A model generated the notes under the pieces. The model had not been told where the DNA came from and searched no databases. It saw only the letters and a list, made by a program, of their open reading frames with translations. Below, piece by piece: positions 15,201 through 27,200 of a stretch of DNA of 64,000 nucleotides. How positions within the stretch are numbered: position 1 is the stretch's first letter; every line of letters begins with the position of its first letter. The position numbers and the translations under genes are program-made. Location: assembly GCA_033239005.1 (NCBI GenBank), contig BSQZ01000026.1, positions 2,439,001 through 2,503,000 on the forward strand, in the 5' to 3' direction. The stretch is from Lamellibrachia satsuma. Its lineage: Eukaryota; Annelida; Polychaeta; Sabellida; Siboglinidae.

Positions 15201-18200
15201 TATCTGAAGTAGGAATAAAGTTACAGAGTGATCCATGTATCCGAAGTAGGAATAAATTTACAGAGTGATCAGTGTATCTGCAGTAGGAATAAACTTACAG
15301 AGTGATCTGTGTATCTGCAGTAGGAATAACCTTACAGAGTGATCCATGTATCTGCAGTGGGATTAAACTTACAGAGTGATCCATGTATCCGAAGTAGGAA
15401 TAAAGTTACAGAGTGGTCCGTGTATCTGCAGTAGGATTAGACTTACAGAGTGGTCCATGTATCTGCAGCAGGAATAACCTTACAGAGTGGTCCATTTATC
15501 TGCAGTAGGAATAAACTTAAAGAGTGGCCCATGTATCTGCAGTAGGAATAAACTTGCAGAGTGGTCCATGTATCTGCAGCAGAAATAACCGTGCAGAATG
15601 ATCCATGTATCTGCAGCAGGAATAACTGCAGAGTGGTCCATGTATCTGCAGCAGGAATAACTGCAGAGTGGTCCATGTATCTGCAGTAGGAATAAACTTA
15701 CAGAGTGATTCATGTATCTGACGTAGGAATAAACTAATAGAGTGGTCCATATGTATGCAGTTGCAATAAACTTCCAGAGTGGTCCATGTATCTGCAGTAG
15801 GAATGAACCAACAGATTGGTCCATGTACCTCAAGTACAGACAAACATGCAGTGAGGTCTATGTATCTGTTGGCAGAGTAAGGATGACTACGTTGAGCGTG
15901 AGAGCTGCGACATCCAGATTCTGGATCAACAACACATTGCAGCCTTCATCAGCATCATCAAAGACATCAGCAGCAAGATTGGAGCTGGTGAGACTGGCAT
16001 CAAAACTTGCAGATGTAGAGCTTGGAAACTTTACTTATTCTGACCACACAGATGTACTGTAAATGCATCATGCATGCATAAGAATAGCACATAAATATAG
16101 GTCTGATACAAGAGTAAAACTGAGAATTTATAGGGTGGTGCAAAACAAGCATTGCTGAGAGACTGACTTTATGAAATGTTTATGAAACAGTTGCTGAGAG
16201 ACTAGATACATTGTTAATAGGTTGTGCATTCTTATGATTTGGGAGTTTAATGTGGCTAACAGACTGTGTTCATTGTTGAGAGGTTGTTCGTTTCAGTGAG
16301 TGGTGAACAGGTCATTGTAGAGTCTTTGTTGAGAGGCTGTTCATTGCAGTGGGTGACCAGGTCAGTGTAGAGAGTCTGTAGGTGTTCATTGTTGAGAGGT
16401 GCGTTGCAGTGAGTGGTGACCAAGTGAGTGTGGAGAGTATGTGGGTGTTCTTAGGCTATTGTTCATTGCTGAGAGGTGCGCTGAAGTGAGTGGTAACTCA
16501 GTCAGTATATAGAGTCTGTGGGAGTTTATTATTGTGAGGTTGTGTGTTGCAGTGAGTGGCGACCCGGTCAGTGTAGAGAGTCTGTGGGTGCTATCACTCA
16601 CCCTCAAGGGGTTGCTAAAGGCGCTCCAGAGTGACCCGTGTAAGAGCGAGGGTCAAGGCGAGTTGTTCACCCCGGAGTTTGTGCAGTGCTGTGTGCAACT
16701 GGCCAAGCAGGGCACCAGCTTCAGCAAGCTCTGGCTGCTCAAGGACCTTGAGGTATGACCACTACCAATGCCCTAACTCACAGTCCTCTTTATCTTATCA
16801 ATATCAGTGTTCCAACCCAAGATCCTCTTTATCATATCGACATCAGTGCCCCAACCCAAGATCCTCTTTATCATATCAATATCAGTGCCCCAACGCAAGG
16901 TGGTCCTCTTTATCATATCAATATCAGTGGCCCAACTCAAGGTCCTCTTTATCATATCAATATCAGTGCCCTAACTCAAGGTCCTCTTTATCATATCAAT
17001 ATCAGTGCCCCAACCCAAGATCCTCTTTATCATATCAATATCAGTACCCCAACTCAAGGTCCTCTTTATCATATCATATTTTTCCCTAGTGTAGGATTTT
17101 TGAGGCAAAACAAAAGTCATGGTTTTGAGATATGCACCTAAAACCGATATTTAAAACTAACTTCGTGCAACTAAAATCAATAATATTGCACCAGTGCTTT
17201 ACTCAGAATGTGTTCTGAAAGTTGGAGATTGCAGTCATTTCTCCGAATGACCGAGGGCTGACATGTTAACCAGTGTGACCGATAAGCGCATACAAAGTGA
17301 AATCGGGGTAACCTAAACTAAGGGGATGTATTAAGGGAGGCCGGCATACACAGAACCAATGCACAAAGGACTAGTTTAGTAAACAAAGGCCAAAATATGC
17401 TAATAGGCGAGTATAAGAATAGGTGTATACAAATATTTAACAAGATTTAACAAGACTGCCATCCCAAACAACAAGTTCCAGTTGGCAAGTGGACAAGGAA
17501 GCCATTGGCTTATCGAGAGTCGAAAATTTTCTCATCTATGTGTAGCTCGCCCTTATCAAATGTCTGTCAATTCTATTTTTAAACATATTCACACTACTAG
17601 CATTAACACAATCGTTTGGCAATTTGTTCCATTCATTTATCATCCTCTGTGAGAAAGAGTACTTTCTCATGTCCAACCTACACTGCTCCTTAACTGATGC
17701 TGCTTTGTGTCCTCTGGTTCTACTGCCTTCTTTAAGTTTGAAGAACATATTCCTATCAACATCCTCATAACTGTTCACTATTTTAAACACTTCTATTTGG
17801 TCTTCTCTTAGTCTCCTGGTCTCTAGTGTTGTCAAACCACATTGTAATAAGCGACTTTCATAACTAAGGTCTCTCAATTCTGGAATCATTTTAGTTGCTC
17901 TTCGTTGTATTCTTTCTAGCTTGTCTACGTCCTTTTTACGATACGGCCTCCATGCTTGAATACAATATTCCAAATGTGGTCTAACTATTGCTTTGTACAG
18001 GGGTACAATTAGCTGTTTCTCCTTATATGTGATAGTTCTCCTAATTAGCCGTAGAACTTGATTTCCTTTCGAAGCAGCAATCCGACATTGCTCTGAAACT
18101 TTCATGTCAGCACTAAATGTTACTCCTGAGTCCTTTTCTTGTGTGTTTATACCATCATTAGCATTAACATTGCACCGTTGTTTCTTCATTATTACAGTTA

Positions 18201-21200
18201 TTAACATTGCACCGTTGTTTCTTCATTATTGCAGTTATGAACATTGCACCGTTGTTTCTTCATTATTGCAGTTATTAACATTGCACCGTTGTTTCTTCAT
18301 TATTGCAGTTATGAACATTGCACCGTTGTTTCTTCATTATTGCAGTTATTAACATTGCACCGTTGTTTCTTCATTATTGCATTTATTAACATTGCAGTTA
18401 TTTAGAATGTATTAAAATAAATTCAGTAAAACGTGTGCTGAATCTTACGATAATAAGTAATTGTACTATTAATTTGATTGTCTTTTGTCAGTAATTATTC
18501 TACAATCATCTTACCCCACTACAGATTCTGGATTTGAATTTCAAAAATTTACAACTCCCAATTTTAGGGGCTTTGTGAATATAAAAAATCCAATAATCCA
18601 CCAAAAATTTGGACGTGGGTCAAGGGTCCACTTGGAAAAAAAAATAGGAAAATTATTTTGAGATAATTTTCCTGGTTGAAATATATGCTGTCTTGTAAAC
18701 CTTGATAGCATCACTTGCAGACATGCATGTACATTTTTTATTTGTAAATATGTTATTTTACCATTTAAAAAATAAATTTGTATGCCTTCACATTTTCATC
18801 TTTTTTTGGATAATGTTGGGTGGGTGGGCTCAATCCTATCCAAAATATCTTTGGATTATTGGAATTTTTTTTTACAAAGCCCCCTGGTTTGTTTGACTTG
18901 AAAAAATCATTATTTCCCAACCTAATTTGCCCTCGCTATGCTACCGCTTCCCATAGATCCTCTCCCTCATGCTGTACACACGAGATCGCGGGGAGAAACG
19001 GGAAGACACGAAGGAAGACTTGACTGTCTTGTCGGATGACACATTCAGTCTCCCTGGTGTCGAATTCCTTGTTGAAGAGAAAAATAGTGTCAGCTCTGAC
19101 TCCGATCTGCCGTCAGACATTTCTCTGGAAACAACACAGAAGTGTTTAGAGGTCAGGACAACTGTGTTCTCACAAACCAGATCAATGTATTGTCTAGTAG
19201 TTGTAGTCTGAAACACTAACAATTTTAGGAAGTCTTTAAAGACTCACCTATTTATTAGTTATATCAAATATATGAATTGCGATGGTAATTATACATGTAT
19301 TAGTAGTATTTGTCTTACCTGTTTTAAAGGTTTCTATTATATCTAATAAGTAATTTAATAAATTTATTTATTGTGGTTCTGTTTTGATCTACACTTTGTA
19401 TTAAAAGTTTTACCTTTCTGTATAGATATAAATTTATTTTATATGATGTACAGCGCATTGATCCACAAAGTGGGAATTATCGCTTTATAAATGCAGTATT
19501 ATTATTACTGTGTTGGTGCAACGGTAGAACATCTAATCAGACTTTCAGCTGAGGATGTTAAGACAAATCCTGATATTTGGCAATTCTTTGGAATAAGAAC
19601 AAAGAGAATACAGCAAGATGTGTAACTATTTAAAAATTACAACATTGTCTGCCTGTGAATCGCAGTTATAATTAATGTTGAATTTTTGATAAGCATAAGT
19701 TACAAACTATATGGTGAAGAGAGCGGATGCACTCAGAGTGAAGGGTAGAAGACACTGGGATAGTGAGGGTTGTTGGCACCTGGGTACAAACCACATTTTG
19801 GGTCCCCAACCCACCCCCGATACATATTTTACATGTTTCGCCTCAGAGCCAACTGAACCGGTCATGCTACCATGCAGTTTGAAAATGACTTGCATGTATA
19901 TATTAAACTTATTTGATGTACCTTGTAGGGTAGTACACTATTGCAAATAATTATTAACACCAAAAGTAAATTCACATTTTTATTCGACATGAACTGTGAA
20001 TTGTGGATGGTAAAATCAATCATGAATCACAAATAAACAATCAATGAATCATTTACAAACATGAACAAGTCATTTACAAACATGAACAAGTACGTGCATC
20101 CAAGGGCAACTTCACACCATGATCACTTTTCTCGCTTTGATTGCTGCAAACTGATCAACAACTTCATCGAAGTTTATCTTTTCTCCCGCTCTATGCTGAG
20201 GAGGACTAAGTCACTGAGGCGATCTTGTCCCATAGACCCTCGCAGATATATAAGGACCGTGACTGAGATGGGAGAACTGTGCGAAAAGAGATTTGGTAGG
20301 ATTGAGAGGGGAGTAGAGAATGAGAGCGAGTATTAGTGGGAGTGACGTGGAGACGGGTGTTGGAGAAAGTGTATAACATAGTTAAAAAATATTACTAGTC
20401 TATGTTATTGATATTGAATTATGCAGATCTAGAGACCAGTGACGGAGGAAGAAAAGAAAAACAAAATCAACGATTAGTATCGATGCCAGCCTCACTGCGG
20501 ACTTCAGGGAAATAGAGGAGAGCATCAACCATCAAATTTTTTTCAGCAGTAGTGACAGTGGCTTCTGGTATGTCCATCTACCCCAAAACGCAGCAGGAAA
20601 ACCATGATAAATCTAATGATTTCTATATGTTTATCAGATGCTGCATGAATATCTGAACGTTCCTATGCCAGTTCTGAGAGCAGTCCTCGAAAGACACGAT
20701 CATGACAAGCGAATCAACTCCTTCATCTTGTCCATTCATGAAAAGTGAGTACTTCTATTTGTGCATGCCATCACCACGAGTCAGATATCAAGTTCGGTTT
20801 TCTCGAGCCCTCGCGTGTAGTTGCATCCAGCTCCACGAGTCCTTGCACGTTCTGGGTAGTTGGTAGACCAGGCAGCCTCTGCTGATGTGAGTACTAACTG
20901 TGTACAAATACTAATTAAAGCTTAAAGCAAGGGTTATATTTGTACACACTTGTAGTTATTCAGTATCAAAAAACTATCGGTCATTTTAAATGCACCATGC
21001 CATCAGTTTTTATTTATGAATTTAATTATATGCACTATTCTATACATTTTTATTTATAAATTTAATTATCTTTCATATGTATAATTTATAGTAGTTATGT
21101 TCAGCATAATTCAAGGAATGAGCTCTTAAGAAAGATATTTACTATCGTGTCATTATCTGTGATCATATGAAGCGCCACAATGTGGAATCTTTGTACAACA

Positions 21201-24200
21201 AGGACATTGCTACGCATAGATATGGAAGAAGTTACATTGTCATTAGTTGGCTTCAAACAGATGGATGTTTGACCAATGTTATATAGCGAATAGCTCATTT
21301 GAGTCTTTGATAGGTCTAAGAACATGAACGACATTCAGCTTGAAGAAATGCAGAAGTTGCCAAAGAAATGGTAAGTTCATGCTTCACAAAAATGTCTTGA
21401 TGTTTTTTTATTTAAATAGTTTTTACCAACATTTTGTATTTGTAATACCACCCAGAATATCCATTGCAATGGTGTGTAAGAATGCCTTACTGTTGCCATG
21501 ATTACAAAATGTATATCTTGTTTTTGTCAATTTATTTATATTTTGTTTTATCTCCAATGATTATTTGAATAAAAAAAACATACAGTGGATACTACGAAAT
21601 TGTGAAGACCTAGGAAAGTGTCAACTTGCTACGAGTGCGATGGCATCGAATCGCAGTTGTGATGGTCGGACAGTCACATCTCAAAGACGTTATGTTATGA
21701 TGGACAGGCCCAAGCTGGTCAGTTATAGAAAAGGACAATAGATAACTTCCAAAGAGTTCTCAAATGCCAGCCTTCAAGTTTGCAGCATTCGCTCAACATT
21801 TTGCAGTGCATAAAAGACAATTTTGTATCTGCTCCAGGGCGGCTGAGTTGGCACTGGACAATGTAATGGACAATGGGATGGTGCTTGTGTCGCCACCAGA
21901 GAGGACAGACAGGTGAGGAGTGGACAGTGGTCAGTGTCGACATTACTGTTAAGAATACTGTCGAGATTACTGTTAAAAATATTGTCGAGATTACTTTTAA
22001 GAATACTGTTGAAATTACTGTTGAGAATGCTGCTGAGATTACTGTTCAGAATACTGTCGAGACTACTGTTCAGAATACTGTCGAGATTACTGTTCAGAAT
22101 ACTGTCGAGACTACTGTTCAGAATACTGTCGAGACTACTGTTCAGAATACTGATGAACAGTGTTTAACATACCCACTAGGTTGCACACTAGTTTCTTCTA
22201 TCTTCACATTATATAATAAGAGCATGTAAAGTGTCATTCACACAGTTGTTGTAGAGAGTGTCATGTTAGACTGACTTGTTGTAGAGTGATAGACGTAGCG
22301 GTGGAGGAACAGACTCAGGTCACACAGAAGCTGATCACTTGCACGGACAACGATGTCGTTAACGACGCACTGAAACAACGCAAGAACAAAAGTGCCGTCC
22401 TGTTGAGACGGGAACTTGAGAAACGTGGAAAGACTGGCTCTCGCTACTTCTTGCTCACGGTAAGACAACTCAGGACAAGGTCGTGTCCGTCTCCCCATGA
22501 CGGTCTCCTCAAGACAACTCGGGACAAGGTCGTGTCGTTCTCCCCATGCTTTCTGGCAGCAAGTCACAACCTTAGAAATATTAATGAACTGACATCTGAA
22601 TTAACATAGACTATAATAACTTTTAATTTTTTCCCCCAAAACTAAGCTCTAGTTGGGCAAGTGCGCTTTCTCTGTACCTTCGCTGTACCTTCTCTGTACC
22701 TTCGCCCAAAATCTGGAATAAACTCCCCGTCACCTTAAAGTTATCAGAAATTATGGCTACCTTCCATAAAAATATCAAGATAATTTTTTTAATATTGCAT
22801 TTCCACCATAAATCCTCGGCAGTCCCTCGCTCTGATGATGACTTGTTCACGTCCCTGTTCATGATATCATAGTTAAGAATTCTGGTTGTTGCGCCTCTGA
22901 GCTTGTGTCCCTCTGGAGTTAGGCACTATAGAAGTTTTATTATGTAATGCTAATGCCAGACAAGTTTAATTGCTATATCCAGTGCTTGTGAATGACCAGC
23001 TAAATTGAGCAGAATTTGCTTTATTCGTGTAGTTATGTGTTTTCAATTTTGACTAGGTAAACATGGCGATGTCGGTTCTCTACGCCCGACAAGTGCTGAC
23101 AGCGCTACTTGCTGATTGGCCGAGCACTGGTCATGTGATCACTGCAGAGCTGATTGGCTGCAAGGAAAGTGCACATGTGCCTTTTGTGCTGGATTTGCTG
23201 AACACCCCAGAAGCCAGCGAGTCATTTCAGAAGGTACATACATTTTATATATCGATGAGAGAACATTTGGATTTGCTTAAAAATCTCTCTTCAATCGATT
23301 TAGCCCATTTTGAATCAAAATCAATGATATAAAAATTTGTAGCTTGTGACCAATGTAAGTAACATGCGTAGTTGGTGTAATAAAATAGTGTGTATCTTTG
23401 TTAAAATTATCGAAAAAGAATTGACTTCGGTCAATAAATCGGGCAAAAGTGTGAATAACCTTATGCTTTAGCATGCAGAAATGGAGCCACTTTTGTTTTA
23501 ACATGCAGAGGTGGAGCCACTTTTGCTTTAGTATGCAGAGGTAGAGCCACTTTTGCTTTAACGTGCAGAGGTGGAGCCTCTTTTGCTTTAGTATGCAGAG
23601 GTGGAGCCACTTTTGCTTTAACGTGCAGAGGTGGAGCCACTTTTGCTTTAGTATGCAGAGGTGGAGCCACTTTTGCTTTAGTATGCAGAGGTGGAGCCAC
23701 TTTTGCTTTAGCATGCAGTGGTGGAGCCACTTTTGCTTTAACGTGCAGAGGTGGAGCCACTTTTGCTTTAGTATGCAGAGGTGGAGCCACTTTTGCTTTA
23801 GTATGCAGAGGTGGAGCCACTTTTGCTTTAGCATGCAGTGGTGGAGCCACTTTTGCTTTAACGTGCAGAGGTGGAACCACTTTTGCTTTAGTGTGCAGAG
23901 GTGGAACCACTTTTGCTAGTTTTCAATTGTATAGGGACTTTTAATAGGCATTATTGGATTTCTGACAATATTAGTCTTTAAATATTATTTTAAAATGTGA
24001 AACATTGCGTTTCTTATTAACAGGTCGTGCAGAATGTCATCACTCATTGTGATCCAAGTCACATGGTTCCCATAGCGATGACCTCGTGTCAGTTCATGGA
24101 GGAGGCCGTCATGTTGAGAGTGACACGCGAGTCGCCATGTCACTACAACGACAACGCATGCATCGAGGACCACATCCAGATTCCTGGCGCTACATTCCTC

Positions 24201-27200
24201 TTTGTCACCTTCCATGAAAGGTATGTTGTTATAAATTAATTATGGTTTATGTGACATTTTAAGAGAACATGTCATGTGAAGTTTTCCTTGTGAAGCCTCC
24301 ATTGTAGCGTGTGAGCATTCGACATCATTGCAAGCCCTGGGCCTATGAATCTTCTGTCGGGCCACAAGTTTCAGCCCTGTTGGCCCATGCAGTTTTTGGA
24401 TCTATTTATCAATATTTGTGTTGTGGTAACACACTGACAACTGTTAACTGCACTGGTATGCAAGCATGCATCATTAACATCCACAAGATAATTGCAGTGC
24501 CTTGCTGTGCTGGCATTGTTCTGCCTTCCAATCTTTGGAAGTGCCTGCAACATGTACAGGTTACAGGTTACAGGCAGACTTGGGGTCAGTTACATTAGAA
24601 TTGATATTTAAACACCAATTCCAATCCTAGATTTGGAATTGGTGTTTTATTTTAAAAAGTAATAGGAATAGGAACTAATGGAAATACAATTTAAATTTTC
24701 AGTTATCTTTTACACATCGTGTAACTTTTTAACTCTAATTATTCACTACAGATTATCAATAAAATATACTATATTGCATATTTATCATTTATGCAATCAA
24801 CAACACAACACAGATATAGAGATATGAAAAGGCCAAATGAATGACGTTTATTGTGGGGATTAAGGGTAAGCCCACTTTTCAAAGAAATGTAAAACAAAGA
24901 AATGTGGGCTCCACAACCCAACGCCAGGCTGACTACGCCCCATGCGAGCCTCCTGGACGTCGGGTTCAATAGAGCCCACATTTCACCACAAAGCAGTAGC
25001 AGTATTCCTAGAACAAATAAAAGAAACAATGGCATTACTATTGTTATGGAACACCCTTAAACCAAATAGCATAATGCCCTACATGCTATCACGCAGTCTA
25101 TGAATACAACTACCTGCTTAAAAATACACTAGCTCTAACTGGAATAACTACAAAGGTGGGGCCAATTCGCTACACGAACAGTTCTAAAATCCAAGGTGGA
25201 AGGGAAGCGAGCTGCGTCCCAGCGTTAAAACCCGTGAACACTTCTGGGAAAGCCAAAACTCCCATGTCCACTATCGCAATCAAAAAATGGGAAAGCTTTG
25301 AGACATGAACACCCCACTTCCACCAAAGATGTACAATTGCTGCTAACAAGTAAACATACCACAGGGAGAAAGATGGGGAGGAGGGTGGGACAAATTTTCA
25401 AAGCGCATCCACTCCGTATGCTTTCACAAAACGAAGTGGCTAGTCCAAGTTTGAAATCTGTAGCGTCGCGCAGCTGGTGCGCGCTGATTGGTTCAAAATA
25501 TGGAGGCAGCAAAGTGGGTCACAGAGCGCGTCACCCAGCTCTGCTGGATTAGCATAATAGAATAAATTAGCAATGGACCAATCATTAATTGTATGTGGTG
25601 TTGCTCGCATAAAAACCTATATGCAACATTGGCTGTGCCAATGTTGCATACTCCCATATTTGTCATTATGTATCATAATATGCAGAAATTAAATAAAGCT
25701 ACTCTGAAATAAATGTAATTATTTTGGCATTGCATATGTCTATGGATGCTTTGTTAATATATCTGTATTTCAATATGGAATTTATGATTGGAACTGGAAT
25801 TTTGAAGGTGGAATTGGTATTTGTAATTGGTGTGTAATTGGAATTGATGTAATGTAATTGACCCCCAAGGTTACATGTTACTGGTGTCATATGAAACATG
25901 TCATGCAAAACATTTATTGTGAAGTATTGTGAAACGTACGGTGTGAAGCAGGCTATGTAAAACTCATTGTGAAGTGTGTTGTGAAATGTGTTATGTGAAG
26001 CATGTTATGTGAAGCATGTTATGTGAAGCATGCTATGTAAAACTCATTGTGAAGTGTGTGGTGAAATGTGCTATGTGAAGCATGTTATGTGAAGCATGCT
26101 AAGTAAGACATGCCATGTGAAGCATGTTAAGTGAGACATGCCATGTGAAGCATGTTAAGTGAGACATGCCATGTGAAGCATGCTAAGTGAGACGTGTCAT
26201 GTGAAGCGTGCCATGTGAAGCTTCCAATGTTGTGTCTATGTTGTAGGTGTGCGACGGCGGAGGAAAGTGATCAACTGATTATGTCGACTTCGTCTGACTA
26301 CAAACTGAACAGACACGTCTTCAGTGGACCCAAGGCGAACTGGATCAACTTCAGGGTCTCGGGTGAATGACACCAAATGACTTTATTAATACTAACAAAG
26401 CTTTCTGTAACAGTCATTTGACTTTGATAGGGTTTAAAAATGAAATAAAAAAGATGATTCAGTATTCATAACAATTCAGCATTTGTTAATTATTGAGATT
26501 TTAAGACCAGAATACCATTGTTGTCTTAATATGTCAGTTTGGAGTCATGTGAAGTGGTGAGTATGTTAGCCCTAACACTTACCAGTGTGTTTGTGTTAGC
26601 CCTAACACTGACCAGTGTATCTGTGTTAGCCCTAACACTGACCAGTGTGCCTGTGTTAGCCGTAACACTGACCAATGTGTCTGTGTTAGCCCTAACACTG
26701 ACTAGTGTGTGTATTAGCCCTAACACTGACCAATGTGTCTGTGTTAGCCCTAACACTAACCAATGTGTCTGTGTTGGTCATAGGCGACTCACTGTACTAC
26801 AAGTTCACCTCAGAGTGCATGAGTGAAGACTGGGGCTACAAGTTCACAGTGACCGGTGGCCTGCTTGACCGCTTCAACACCGGCTACCTCATTCTCAATG
26901 GTGTCCTCTCTGTGCCAACAGTGGTTAGGTGCGTAGAATGAGGTAAAGTGTACCCATGTTAGTAGGGGTGCAACAAAACATCAAACTGTTGATGCGACTC
27001 GATAGTCAAAGTGACAATGCAATACAATCGATAGTAAATTTTGAACTATCGATATTTATCGTCGATAGTACACTGAACTATCGATATTAATGATAGTTGT
27101 CAAACAATTCAGTAGGGCTACTTGTGTCACTGTAGTAATAGAAATAAACAAGTAATTCTAGCTATATTAGATAGTTTTATCTATTTATCAAACTAACATC

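Noticed and set aside
15443..15843. Minus-strand ORFs of repeated HGPLC/WTTL units
   Set aside because: Shadow of the 37-bp intronic array.
20061..20336. 91-residue plus-strand ORF in a ZZEF1 intron
   Set aside because: No motif, no splice support, and it lies next to a dispersed repeat; treated as chance.
23461..23910. 149-185-residue minus-strand repeat ORFs (KWLHLCILKQ)
   Set aside because: They are the reading of an intronic 30-bp minisatellite; the unit is a multiple of three.
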